DNA from: an uncultured Chloroflexota bacterium
GTDB lineage: Bacteria > Chloroflexota > Anaerolineae > Anaerolineales > Anaerolineaceae
Assembly: GCA_902791025.1 (NCBI GenBank)
Contig: CADATZ010000006.1
Location: 66,303-130,302 of the forward strand
Direction: 5' to 3'
DNA: 64,000 nt
This document shows, piece by piece, positions 57,980 through 64,000 of the stretch (positions are counted from its first letter, which is position 1; every line of letters begins with the position of its first letter). The position numbers and the translations under genes are program-made. The notes beneath the pieces are model-generated. The model saw only the letters and a list, made by a program, of their open reading frames with translations. It was not told where the DNA came from and did not search any database.

Positions 57980-58011
57980 GAGAAAAAAGCCGCGAAAAGC
58001 GGCTTTTTTCT
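57980..58011 (-). terminator. Strong terminator of argF
   Basis: GAGAAAAAAGCCGC and GCGGCTTTTTTCTC are perfectly complementary (14 bp) around a GAAA tetraloop. It lies 27 bp after the argF stop on the minus strand. Confidence 0.93.
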
Positions 58012-58040
58012 CTGATGTCTAAAATCTAACGTCTAAATTA
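58012..58040. repeat. Heptamer array (CTAACGT type) at the argF end
   Basis: CTGATGT, CTAAAAT, CTAACGT, CTAAATT in register. It lies between the argF terminator and the argF stop codon (58038-58040), which forms part of the last unit. Confidence 0.65.
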
Positions 58041-58967
58041 CATTCCACCGAGAAGACAGGCGAGGACACCTTTTTGTGCATGGAGGCGGTTGTGGGCTTC
58101 GGGGAACACGCGAGAGTGCGGTCCATCCTGCACTTCATCAGTGATTTCCTGCCCGCGGTGAGAAGGCAGACAGTGCATAACGATGACGTCTTTTTCAGCG
58201 ATGTCGACCAGTGCCTGGTTGACCTGGTAAGGCTTGAAGATCTTTTCACGTTCGGCTTTTTCGGCTTCCTGCCCCATGGAGACCCAGGTGTCTGTGTAAA
58301 GAACCTGTGCGCCTTTTGCGGCTTCCTGCGGGTCACGGAGGAAGGTCAGATTGCTGCCGGAAACAGCGGCAAAATCCTCCGCCATTTTGATAGCTTCAGC
58401 CGGCATATCATAGCCCTCCGGATTGGCGATGGTGAAGTTGGCACCCATTTTTGCACAGATGTGCATCAGGGAGACCGCTACGTTGTTGCCGTCGCCGATA
58501 AAGGAAACATTGACGCCTTTCAGCTGACCGAATTCTTCGATGATAGTCAATGCGTCAGCCATGCCCTGACAGGGATGGTTGTAGTCGGAAAGACCGTTAA
58601 TAATGGGAATTCCGGCATACTGAGCCAGTTCCAACAGATGCTTGTGTTCAAAAACACGGGCCATAATGGCGTCGACAAATCCGCCAAGTACCTGAGCAAC
58701 GTCTTTTACTGCTTCCCGTTTGCCAAGGCCGATTTCATCCGGAGCAAGATAGAAGGCATATCCGCCCAGCTGATGCATCCCGATCTCAAAGGAGACGCGG
58801 GTGCGGAGGGAAGCTTTCTGGAATACCAGTGCCAGGGTCTTGCCAGCCAAAATCGGCTGGTTGCCGCCGGCCTTTAGTTCAGCCTTCAGCTGTTTGGAGA
58901 CATCAAGAATGTGCATCAATTCCGGTTCGCTGTAATCAGCGATCGATAAAAAGTGGTTCATTTTCAT
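58038..58967 (-). CDS. argF: Ornithine carbamoyltransferase
   Basis: 309 residues, the usual length. It makes citrulline from ornithine and carbamoyl phosphate. The carbamoyl-phosphate motif is FQKASLRTRVSFEIG (SLRTR at 53-57 instead of STRTR, a variant also known from other ornithine carbamoyltransferases). Then come GLSDYNHPCQGMADALTI with the HPxQ site, VSFIGDGNNVAVSLMHICAKMG and MHCLPSHRGQEITDEV with the ornithine-binding Cys. Other arg genes are not in the window. The N-acetylornithine-specific relative is less likely, given HCLP and SMG. Confidence 0.94.
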   Translation of the reverse strand: MKMNHFLSIADYSEPELMHILDVSKQLKAELKAGGNQPILAGKTLALVFQKASLRTRVSFEIGMHQLGGYAFYLAPDEIGLGKREAVKDVAQVLGGFVDAIMARVFEHKHLLELAQYAGIPIINGLSDYNHPCQGMADALTIIEEFGQLKGVNVSFIGDGNNVAVSLMHICAKMGANFTIANPEGYDMPAEAIKMAEDFAAVSGSNLTFLRDPQEAAKGAQVLYTDTWVSMGQEAEKAEREKIFKPYQVNQALVDIAEKDVIVMHCLPSHRGQEITDEVQDGPHSRVFPEAHNRLHAQKGVLACLLGGM

Positions 58968-59023
58968 AATAAAGTCCTTAACCTTGAGACTCTCGACAAT
59001 AGACTTAGAATTTCACTAATAGT

Positions 59024-59062
59024 GCGTAACGTCTAATGTCTAATGTCTAATACCTAATGTCC
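59024..59062. repeat. Heptamer array (CTAATGT type) at the FmdB gene end
   Basis: GTAACGT, CTAATGT, CTAATGT, CTAATAC, CTAATGT in register. The TAG stop of the FmdB gene (59054-59056 as CTA) lies in the last unit. Confidence 0.8.
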
Positions 59063-59290
59063 GCAATGGGCACAGTTGCCGCCGGAGCAGCCTGCACAGC
59101 CACCGCCGGAAACGGTTGTTTCCAGATGCATGTTTCCGCCGTTCCCGATGGCCCAGCATTTGGAGACAGTACGATTAGTGTGTTCTCCACCGCATTTGTC
59201 ACATTTGATCGGTGCATCCGCCTGAGAAAAGGAGCGGACTGCTTCAAATTTATGATTGCAATCTTTGCAGATATATTCGTAAATAGGCAT
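59054..59290 (-). CDS. FmdB-family zinc-ribbon protein
   Basis: 78 residues. MPIYEYICKDCNHKFEAVRSF and CDKCGGE form the typical FmdB/CxxC ribbon (two CxxC pairs), followed by a Gly/Cys-rich end GGGCAGCSGGNCAHCGH with four more Cys. The family is often annotated as a putative regulator; the function is unknown. The start at 59290 is set by homology (MPIYEY), since no clear ribosome binding site is seen. Confidence 0.85.
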   Translation of the reverse strand: MPIYEYICKDCNHKFEAVRSFSQADAPIKCDKCGGEHTNRTVSKCWAIGNGGNMHLETTVSGGGCAGCSGGNCAHCGH

Positions 59291-59433
59291 ATTTTTTTCG
59301 CAGCGGACAATTCTAACTCTTGCCGGCTGTTTTCCTTTCAATCAGATTCTATTATTATATCGCTGTGCAGGCGAAGTAATGATTTCTGCTGACCATTGTT
59401 TCCTGACACCCGATATCAGATTTTTCCGTAATA

Positions 59434-60648
59434 TCAAAGCAGTGACTCCAGACCATCGGAAGGCTGTTCCGCATCTCTGATCAGCTTCTCAGCCATTTTG
59501 CTGATATCACGAGCAGCGTTGGGTCTGCCGATTCGTGCCGCATTTTGCTGCATGAGTTTCAATTTTCTGCCATTATCTATCAGCATATGATAGAGCATTT
59601 CGAGCAGGTCCAGTTGGCTCCGCAGTAATTTACCGGCCTCTCCATCTTCGACAAATCTTGCATTTCCTTCTTCCTGTCCGGGAAGAACATCGCATAACAG
59701 CATCGGCAGACCGGCAGCCAGACTTTCACTGGTGATCAACCCGCCGGCTTTCGTCAGAATCATATCGGAAGCCAGCATCAGTTCTGAGAGTGTATTACAG
59801 TAATTGTATATTTTAACCGGAATATGCCATTCGATCTCTTTCATCTGCTGATAGAGATCATTGTCACCCCCGGCAGCCATGACGATCTGGATTGGGTATC
59901 CGCTGTGATTAACAACGTTCAAATAATCGATCATGCTGGTAACTCGTTTGCTCCCGACCGCCAGCATCAGCGTCATGTTCGGATCAAGCCCGTACAGCGT
60001 ACGCAGTTTAGCCTTTTCTGTGTGGATCTCCGTCAGATCCGGACGCACAGGAATGCCGGTGGTGACGACCCGTCCCGGCAGGCACCCGAACTGGATAGCG
60101 TCCATGCGGACTTTGTCTGTGGCGACACAAATCCTGTCAGGCGCATAACTGAACCAGATGGAGTGTACAGAGTAAAGATCAGTGATGACATGAATAAAGG
60201 GAATGTGTTTATTCTTTGAATTGTTAGGAAGGTACTGATCTCCGTCTTTTGTACGTATCAGCGATTCATTCCGCATATACCATGCCTGAACTGGTGCGCT
60301 GTAAAGCGGATAGGTACTGATGATTACATCGGGTTGAACTTCCCGGATAGCTTTGCTGAGAGGATTGTAAAGGATCGCGGCCAGTCCCAGATTAGCTACT
60401 GTCGTCGGACCGGCTTTGTCACTCTGGTCATAGGCAACTTCATAAACCTTCGGGATTTCCCGGACCATGCGGTCAAAATCCGATTGTGTATTTCGCAGCC
60501 AGGATGGTGTGGATGGATCGTCAAGCAAATTGACGATCGTTGGTTCAATCGCGGGATCCGGATAACGTTTCAACGCATCCGCGATGGCGTTTGTTGCCGC
60601 GCGGTGCCCAAATCCCGCATCTGCTGTCAATATCAGTGCTTTTTTCAT
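59434..60648 (-). CDS. GT28-family glycosyltransferase (diacylglycerol glycosyltransferase-like)
   Basis: 404 residues in the GT-B fold. The N-terminal MGDG-synthase-like domain has LILTADAGFGHRAATNAIADAL (glycolipid acceptor site) and PDVIISTYPLYSAPV; the C-terminal GT28 half has LMLAVGSKRVTSM, NYCNTLSELMLASDMILTKAGGLITSESLAAGLPML (in parts). The type is that of processive or single-step diacylglycerol glucosyltransferases that make membrane glycolipids; MurG is the distant relative. A TATAAT on the minus strand lies about 40 bp upstream of the ATG at 60648. Confidence 0.87.
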   Translation of the reverse strand: MKKALILTADAGFGHRAATNAIADALKRYPDPAIEPTIVNLLDDPSTPSWLRNTQSDFDRMVREIPKVYEVAYDQSDKAGPTTVANLGLAAILYNPLSKAIREVQPDVIISTYPLYSAPVQAWYMRNESLIRTKDGDQYLPNNSKNKHIPFIHVITDLYSVHSIWFSYAPDRICVATDKVRMDAIQFGCLPGRVVTTGIPVRPDLTEIHTEKAKLRTLYGLDPNMTLMLAVGSKRVTSMIDYLNVVNHSGYPIQIVMAAGGDNDLYQQMKEIEWHIPVKIYNYCNTLSELMLASDMILTKAGGLITSESLAAGLPMLLCDVLPGQEEGNARFVEDGEAGKLLRSQLDLLEMLYHMLIDNGRKLKLMQQNAARIGRPNAARDISKMAEKLIRDAEQPSDGLESLL

Positions 60649-60875
60649 TTCGTTTATCGTTCCAATTTTGTTTCCTTGGAATCTATTATACAGGAGATTT
60701 TGTAAATTAGTGTAATCTTCCCGTATGTTTGTAAGGAAAAAAAGAAATGTGATGTAGATAAACGAATTGACAGCGGCGTTTTACTGATCCATGTTTGTAA
60801 AATCAACAAAATGTTTGCTTATAGTTTATAAACAGGGTCAATCAGTATTTTTCTGATATCCGGTGCAGTGATATT

Positions 60876-62483
60876 CTATTCAGTGTCTGTGGAAAGAATT
60901 CTTATATATTCATCCATGGATCGCAATCTGTTGTGAACATATTCACGAAAAACAGACAAACCCAGGGATGGCTCTTCATATGAACCTTCCGGCCAACGTT
61001 CCATATCACGAACAAATGCACCGGAATCGAAAATATCCTGCTCATAACCTTCTATCAGTGTATCAATTGCTGCTTCAGACCAGCCGCCTGCACGGAGCTG
61101 AATGTATCGGTTTTGAATCAGCTTGATTATATCCGGGTCTTTTTGACGGAGAATCGAAACCGGATTGACTGTCATTTCGACACTGTTGTCATTAGCATCA
61201 TAATAGTATGGATAAGTGATCCTGTTATAAGGGTTGATGTGGTTTCCCCAGGATATATCCATATCATAAGGTGTGAAAAGGAAAATTCTGCCTCTTTCAG
61301 AATTTCTAATTGTGAGGAACATGTTTCTCATTTTTCCGTCGGTGTTTACGGTATCAGTAGCCTGAATCAGTTTTAGAAAGAGCCATATATCCAATGCATT
61401 CTTTTCATCATTGTTCCAAAGACCGTTAGTTGCTCCGTTTTCCAGCATATTAAAAAATAATTTTGTCAGCCGTATCCCGTTATTCAAATCTGATTGTTCT
61501 GCGTCAAATTGAAGAATCAGTCCGTCATATTCGGGGTCTGGCCCATCTGCTTTAGGTCCCCAATGCTTTTGTTTGAAGAGGAAGTCTTCATAATGTCCGG
61601 TGATGTCGGGCCGAATACCCACTTGTTTGGCATCAATTGGATAACCAAGGGCATATAAGCCACAGTATTGTTGATTCCAGAATAATTCTATGAATCGATA
61701 TTCATTTCCGTTGTTGATGCCAAATGGATTGTCACTCCCGCAGGATTCAAGCCATAGTTTGGAGGAAAATACTTCCCGAATCTTTTCCTGGTCATTATAT
61801 GCCGCATAAAGCAGCCAATCTCCATCTTTTCGAAGCCCAAGTAATGGAATCTGATTTTCCTGTATATTATTTCCGGTACCCTTGTCCTGTATCAAATGAA
61901 TCCGAAATGCTTTTTTGTCATAAAATCTTGATCCATTCCCTCGTATATGGATACTTCCTTCTGATTTCACGAAGGGATAGAGAGAGTTTGAGCGATTGTC
62001 AAACATGGAAAAGCTGATTTTATGTACGTCACTCAACTCAATGCCGGTAAGATAATCGCTATCCTCACATTCGATATGGAGCAAGGGAAGTGTAGATATC
62101 GCTAATTCATACAATCGATATTCAGATTCTGTATATACTGCAAATGGTATTGAATTTCCGATAGTAATGTCTTCCGGGAAAGCCAGATGTATTTTTTCTC
62201 CGGAAGATAAAAAAGAAACTGTTGGGTCCAAAATAGGTTTTTGTGGATCTACTGAATAGTACCAGCGGGATTTCAGTTCATCATAGAACAGTGGATAATC
62301 ATTGAAACACAGGTTCGATATAATATCTGTGTTTGTTTTTGTACGTCGGGAAAGGATTTGACGGTATTCATTTTCTTCTACCAGAAGATCAGAGAATTGC
62401 AGTTGATCTTGCGGGAGCGAAATGAAAAAAAAGAGAAATCCGATGGATATAATCAAAAATCCAATAGACAATAATCTTCTCAT
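60876..62483 (-). CDS. CotH-family kinase-like secreted protein
   Basis: 535 residues with an N-terminal membrane segment or signal (about 4-24, LSIGFLIISIGFLFFFIS). The CotH domain spans about 165-470: SIHIRGNGSRFYDKKAFRIHL (the RGN...KKsyR pattern), LGLRKDGDWLLYAAYND, EVFSSKLWLES, GLYALGYPIDAKQVG and FTPYDMDISWGN. CotH proteins are atypical protein kinases that phosphorylate spore-coat proteins in Bacillus; here the domain is likely extracytoplasmic. It follows DUF4956 by 19 bp, in one unit with the VTC-domain gene. Confidence 0.87.
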   Translation of the reverse strand: MRRLLSIGFLIISIGFLFFFISLPQDQLQFSDLLVEENEYRQILSRRTKTNTDIISNLCFNDYPLFYDELKSRWYYSVDPQKPILDPTVSFLSSGEKIHLAFPEDITIGNSIPFAVYTESEYRLYELAISTLPLLHIECEDSDYLTGIELSDVHKISFSMFDNRSNSLYPFVKSEGSIHIRGNGSRFYDKKAFRIHLIQDKGTGNNIQENQIPLLGLRKDGDWLLYAAYNDQEKIREVFSSKLWLESCGSDNPFGINNGNEYRFIELFWNQQYCGLYALGYPIDAKQVGIRPDITGHYEDFLFKQKHWGPKADGPDPEYDGLILQFDAEQSDLNNGIRLTKLFFNMLENGATNGLWNNDEKNALDIWLFLKLIQATDTVNTDGKMRNMFLTIRNSERGRIFLFTPYDMDISWGNHINPYNRITYPYYYDANDNSVEMTVNPVSILRQKDPDIIKLIQNRYIQLRAGGWSEAAIDTLIEGYEQDIFDSGAFVRDMERWPEGSYEEPSLGLSVFREYVHNRLRSMDEYIRILSTDTE

Positions 62484-62502
62484 TGATCAGTAATTCTAAA
62501 CT

Positions 62503-63174
62503 TCAGAGAGTATCATCTGCATCATACTGGATGATTGAGAAGCGTTCTACTGCTTTAGCCATGCGCAGTTCTTCTCCAAGGTCATGAGGGTCTTTTATAG
62601 AAATTTCTATGGCATAATTCATGATTTCATCATTGTAATTACGACTTTTTATCTTGAATGATTTTGTGTGTTTTTTGAGAATTTCCGTGATCTCACTTTC
62701 AGTATCTCCCTTTGTGTTTAATACCAAAATGTATGGTTTTCTTCCAAAGCTGAGATGTTCAAAAATGATTAGGATTATTGTTACAACGAAGGATGTCAGG
62801 ACTGAAACTTCATAAAGCTGGCAGCCACAAACGATTCCTGTATGGACTGACCAGAGAATGTAAAGCATATCGACCGGATCTTTAACTGCGGTGCGGTAAC
62901 GAATGATGGCAAGTGCTCCGATAGTTCCCAGCGTTATGACCAGATTTGACTGGAGACATAAAATGATAGTTGCAATAAAAAACGGCAACGCTGCGATAGA
63001 TATATTGAAAGACTTATTGTAAAATGAGCGATGTGAGACCAGACGATATACAATAAACTCGTAAACGGACATTACCAATACCATCAGAAGCACAGACATG
63101 ATGACTTCGGTGCTTATTGCATCGTTACTGTATGTTGAAATAATTCGGTTGAATGTGCTTTGTATTGTATTCAT
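62503..63174 (-). CDS. DUF4956 membrane protein
   Basis: 223 residues with four membrane segments (about 23-45, 52-75, 78-92, 110-135) and a cytoplasmic domain of about 85 residues. The family motif LGTIGALAIIRYRTAVKDPVDMLYILWSVHTGI (in parts) is clear. DUF4956 proteins are regularly next to VTC-domain genes and are thought to act with them in the membrane. The 4 bp overlap with the upstream VTC gene shows translational coupling. Confidence 0.88.
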   Translation of the reverse strand: MNTIQSTFNRIISTYSNDAISTEVIMSVLLMVLVMSVYEFIVYRLVSHRSFYNKSFNISIAALPFFIATIILCLQSNLVITLGTIGALAIIRYRTAVKDPVDMLYILWSVHTGIVCGCQLYEVSVLTSFVVTIILIIFEHLSFGRKPYILVLNTKGDTESEITEILKKHTKSFKIKSRNYNDEIMNYAIEISIKDPHDLGEELRMAKAVERFSIIQYDADDTL

Positions 63175-63869
63175 TGATAAATGTTCTCCAATCGTTTTCT
63201 GCCAAGAAAGTACTTGGAATAAGTTGTCTGTCTGAGGTTCAAGCTTTCGAGCATTTGTCTAAGCCATCCGGGGAGGATATCATCAAATTTAATTTCCAGG
63301 ATGTTCTGATGTTTTTCCTGTAATGGGAAGCGGATGTAAGACCCTTTGCTGAAGGCTGTGTAATCATATGCGGCGGAAATGTTCCGATCCAGTGTTATAC
63401 GAATGTGTGTTATTGGTTCAACAAAAGCGGTTCGTTCATAGTCTATGACGACTTTCGGAGAAAAATAACGATTCATTACCAGAGTGCAGAATTCTTGTAA
63501 AAGTTTTTTATCCGTATTCCAGATGATATCACAGCAATCACCGAAAATCAAAGAGGAATATTCATCAGCGGATAATGAGCAGGACCTTTTGTTTCCTCGT
63601 CCGTATATTTTTTCTTTCTTTTCCAGATGCATGGTTTCAATGGAAGTGTCGTAATATCGGACTCTGAATTTGTAACGCATTCCATCACCGGATTCATTTC
63701 CCGCAGCACATGAATTTTTGTAGTCGTCAAAATAAAGGCTGTGAACCTGATAGGTTCCATTTTCTCTCGCGTGTATATCAGGAGTGAGGATTCCGCTGAG
63801 TCTGGCACGGATCAACTCCAATTGGCCGTCAGTACATATGTATTTCCATTCACTTCGATACTGATTCAT
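63171..63869 (-). CDS. VTC-domain polyphosphate polymerase-like protein
   Basis: 232 residues, covering one VTC domain and no more. The tunnel-type fold is recognised from RSEWKYICTDGQLELIRARL, VHSLYFDDYKNS, YKFRVRYYDTSIETMHLEKKEKIYG (in parts), VIDYERTAFV, RITLDRNIS and LEIKFDDILPGWLR, with the Arg, Lys and Glu residues that bind triphosphate and metal. VTC domains make or handle polyphosphate in yeast; bacterial members are less studied. First gene of the VTC-DUF4956-CotH unit. Confidence 0.88.
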   Translation of the reverse strand: MNQYRSEWKYICTDGQLELIRARLSGILTPDIHARENGTYQVHSLYFDDYKNSCAAGNESGDGMRYKFRVRYYDTSIETMHLEKKEKIYGRGNKRSCSLSADEYSSLIFGDCCDIIWNTDKKLLQEFCTLVMNRYFSPKVVIDYERTAFVEPITHIRITLDRNISAAYDYTAFSKGSYIRFPLQEKHQNILEIKFDDILPGWLRQMLESLNLRQTTYSKYFLGRKRLENIYQ

Positions 63870-63947
63870 AATATCTGCTTAATTCCGAATCTGTTCTGAA
63901 GATAATAGCTGAGTTTATTAATGTTATTATATATTAATCCTTAGTTC

Positions 63948-63953
63948 ATTATA
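63948..63953 (-). promoter_or_regulatory. -10 box of the VTC operon
   Basis: A perfect TATAAT on the minus strand, about 80 bp before the VTC start codon. No convincing -35 hexamer is seen at 16-18 bp. Confidence 0.4.
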
Positions 63954-64000
63954 GTACAGAAACAAGATTGTTGAAGGGAAAAGCGAAAAGACGGGACAAA

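Overview
The window is a 64 kb chromosomal segment of about 45-50% G+C with bacterial gene order and clear Shine-Dalgarno sites. The best guess for the host is an anaerobic member of the Chloroflexota, probably class Anaerolineae. The grounds are a zinc-ribbon/TM/Thr-Pro-linker/LysM protein (54.0-55.2 kb) of a style common in that class, a short IF-2, an AroE-AroK fusion, and anaerobic redox genes (NfnAB, iron alcohol dehydrogenase, radical SAM enzymes) beside a peptidoglycan/Fts division cluster. No rRNA, tRNA or other taxonomic marker gene is present, so the assignment is inference; a Firmicute-like host is the alternative.

Layout. 1-6.2 kb (+): the end of a division/cell-wall cluster, murG(partial)-murC-murB-ftsQ-ftsA, then ftsZ with its own promoter. 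6.2-13.9 kb (-): the translation cluster nusA-ylxR-infB-rbfA-nrnA-truB-ribF behind one promoter, without rimP. 14.1-20.9 kb (-): all seven shikimate-pathway activities in six genes (aroF, aroB, aroA, aroC, aroE-aroK fusion, aroQ). This cluster is headed by a Phe/Tyr-rich leader peptide, an antiterminator and a terminator, which together form a transcription attenuator. 21-30 kb: DUF1015, a DUF3791/DUF3990 three-gene module, AmrS, DUF2461, exonuclease III, an acetyltransferase, TrmO, a monofunctional glycosyltransferase, a monooxygenase and a diguanylate cyclase. 30.3-34.8 kb (+): a redox-balancing block with an iron alcohol dehydrogenase behind two Rex-type operators, a NUDIX hydrolase and nfnAB. 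34.8-44.1 kb: surface and secreted proteins, half an ABC importer, an Rpn-like nuclease, the pgeF-yggS-yggT group, an L,D-transpeptidase and smpB. 44.1-54 kb: accessory DNA with an Rpn-family relic, repeat arrays, an AmrB-AmrA fusion, two paralogous secreted proteins with a vapBC pair coupled to one of them, hemW and a second toxin-antitoxin pair. 54-64 kb: the LysM protein, an MFS transporter, an aldo/keto reductase, argF, an FmdB zinc ribbon, a GT28 glycosyltransferase and an operon of VTC domain, DUF4956 and CotH.

Two kinds of non-coding repeat run through the window. One is degenerate tandem heptamers (CTAACTT, CTAATGT, CTATCTC, CTGACCA and similar) that sit at gene ends and often supply the stop codon. 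The other is an imperfect palindrome of 60-190 bp, present in three clear and several partial copies. Neither is associated with a transposase here. These repeats, the aromatic-amino-acid attenuator and the DUF3990 module are the most interesting features.
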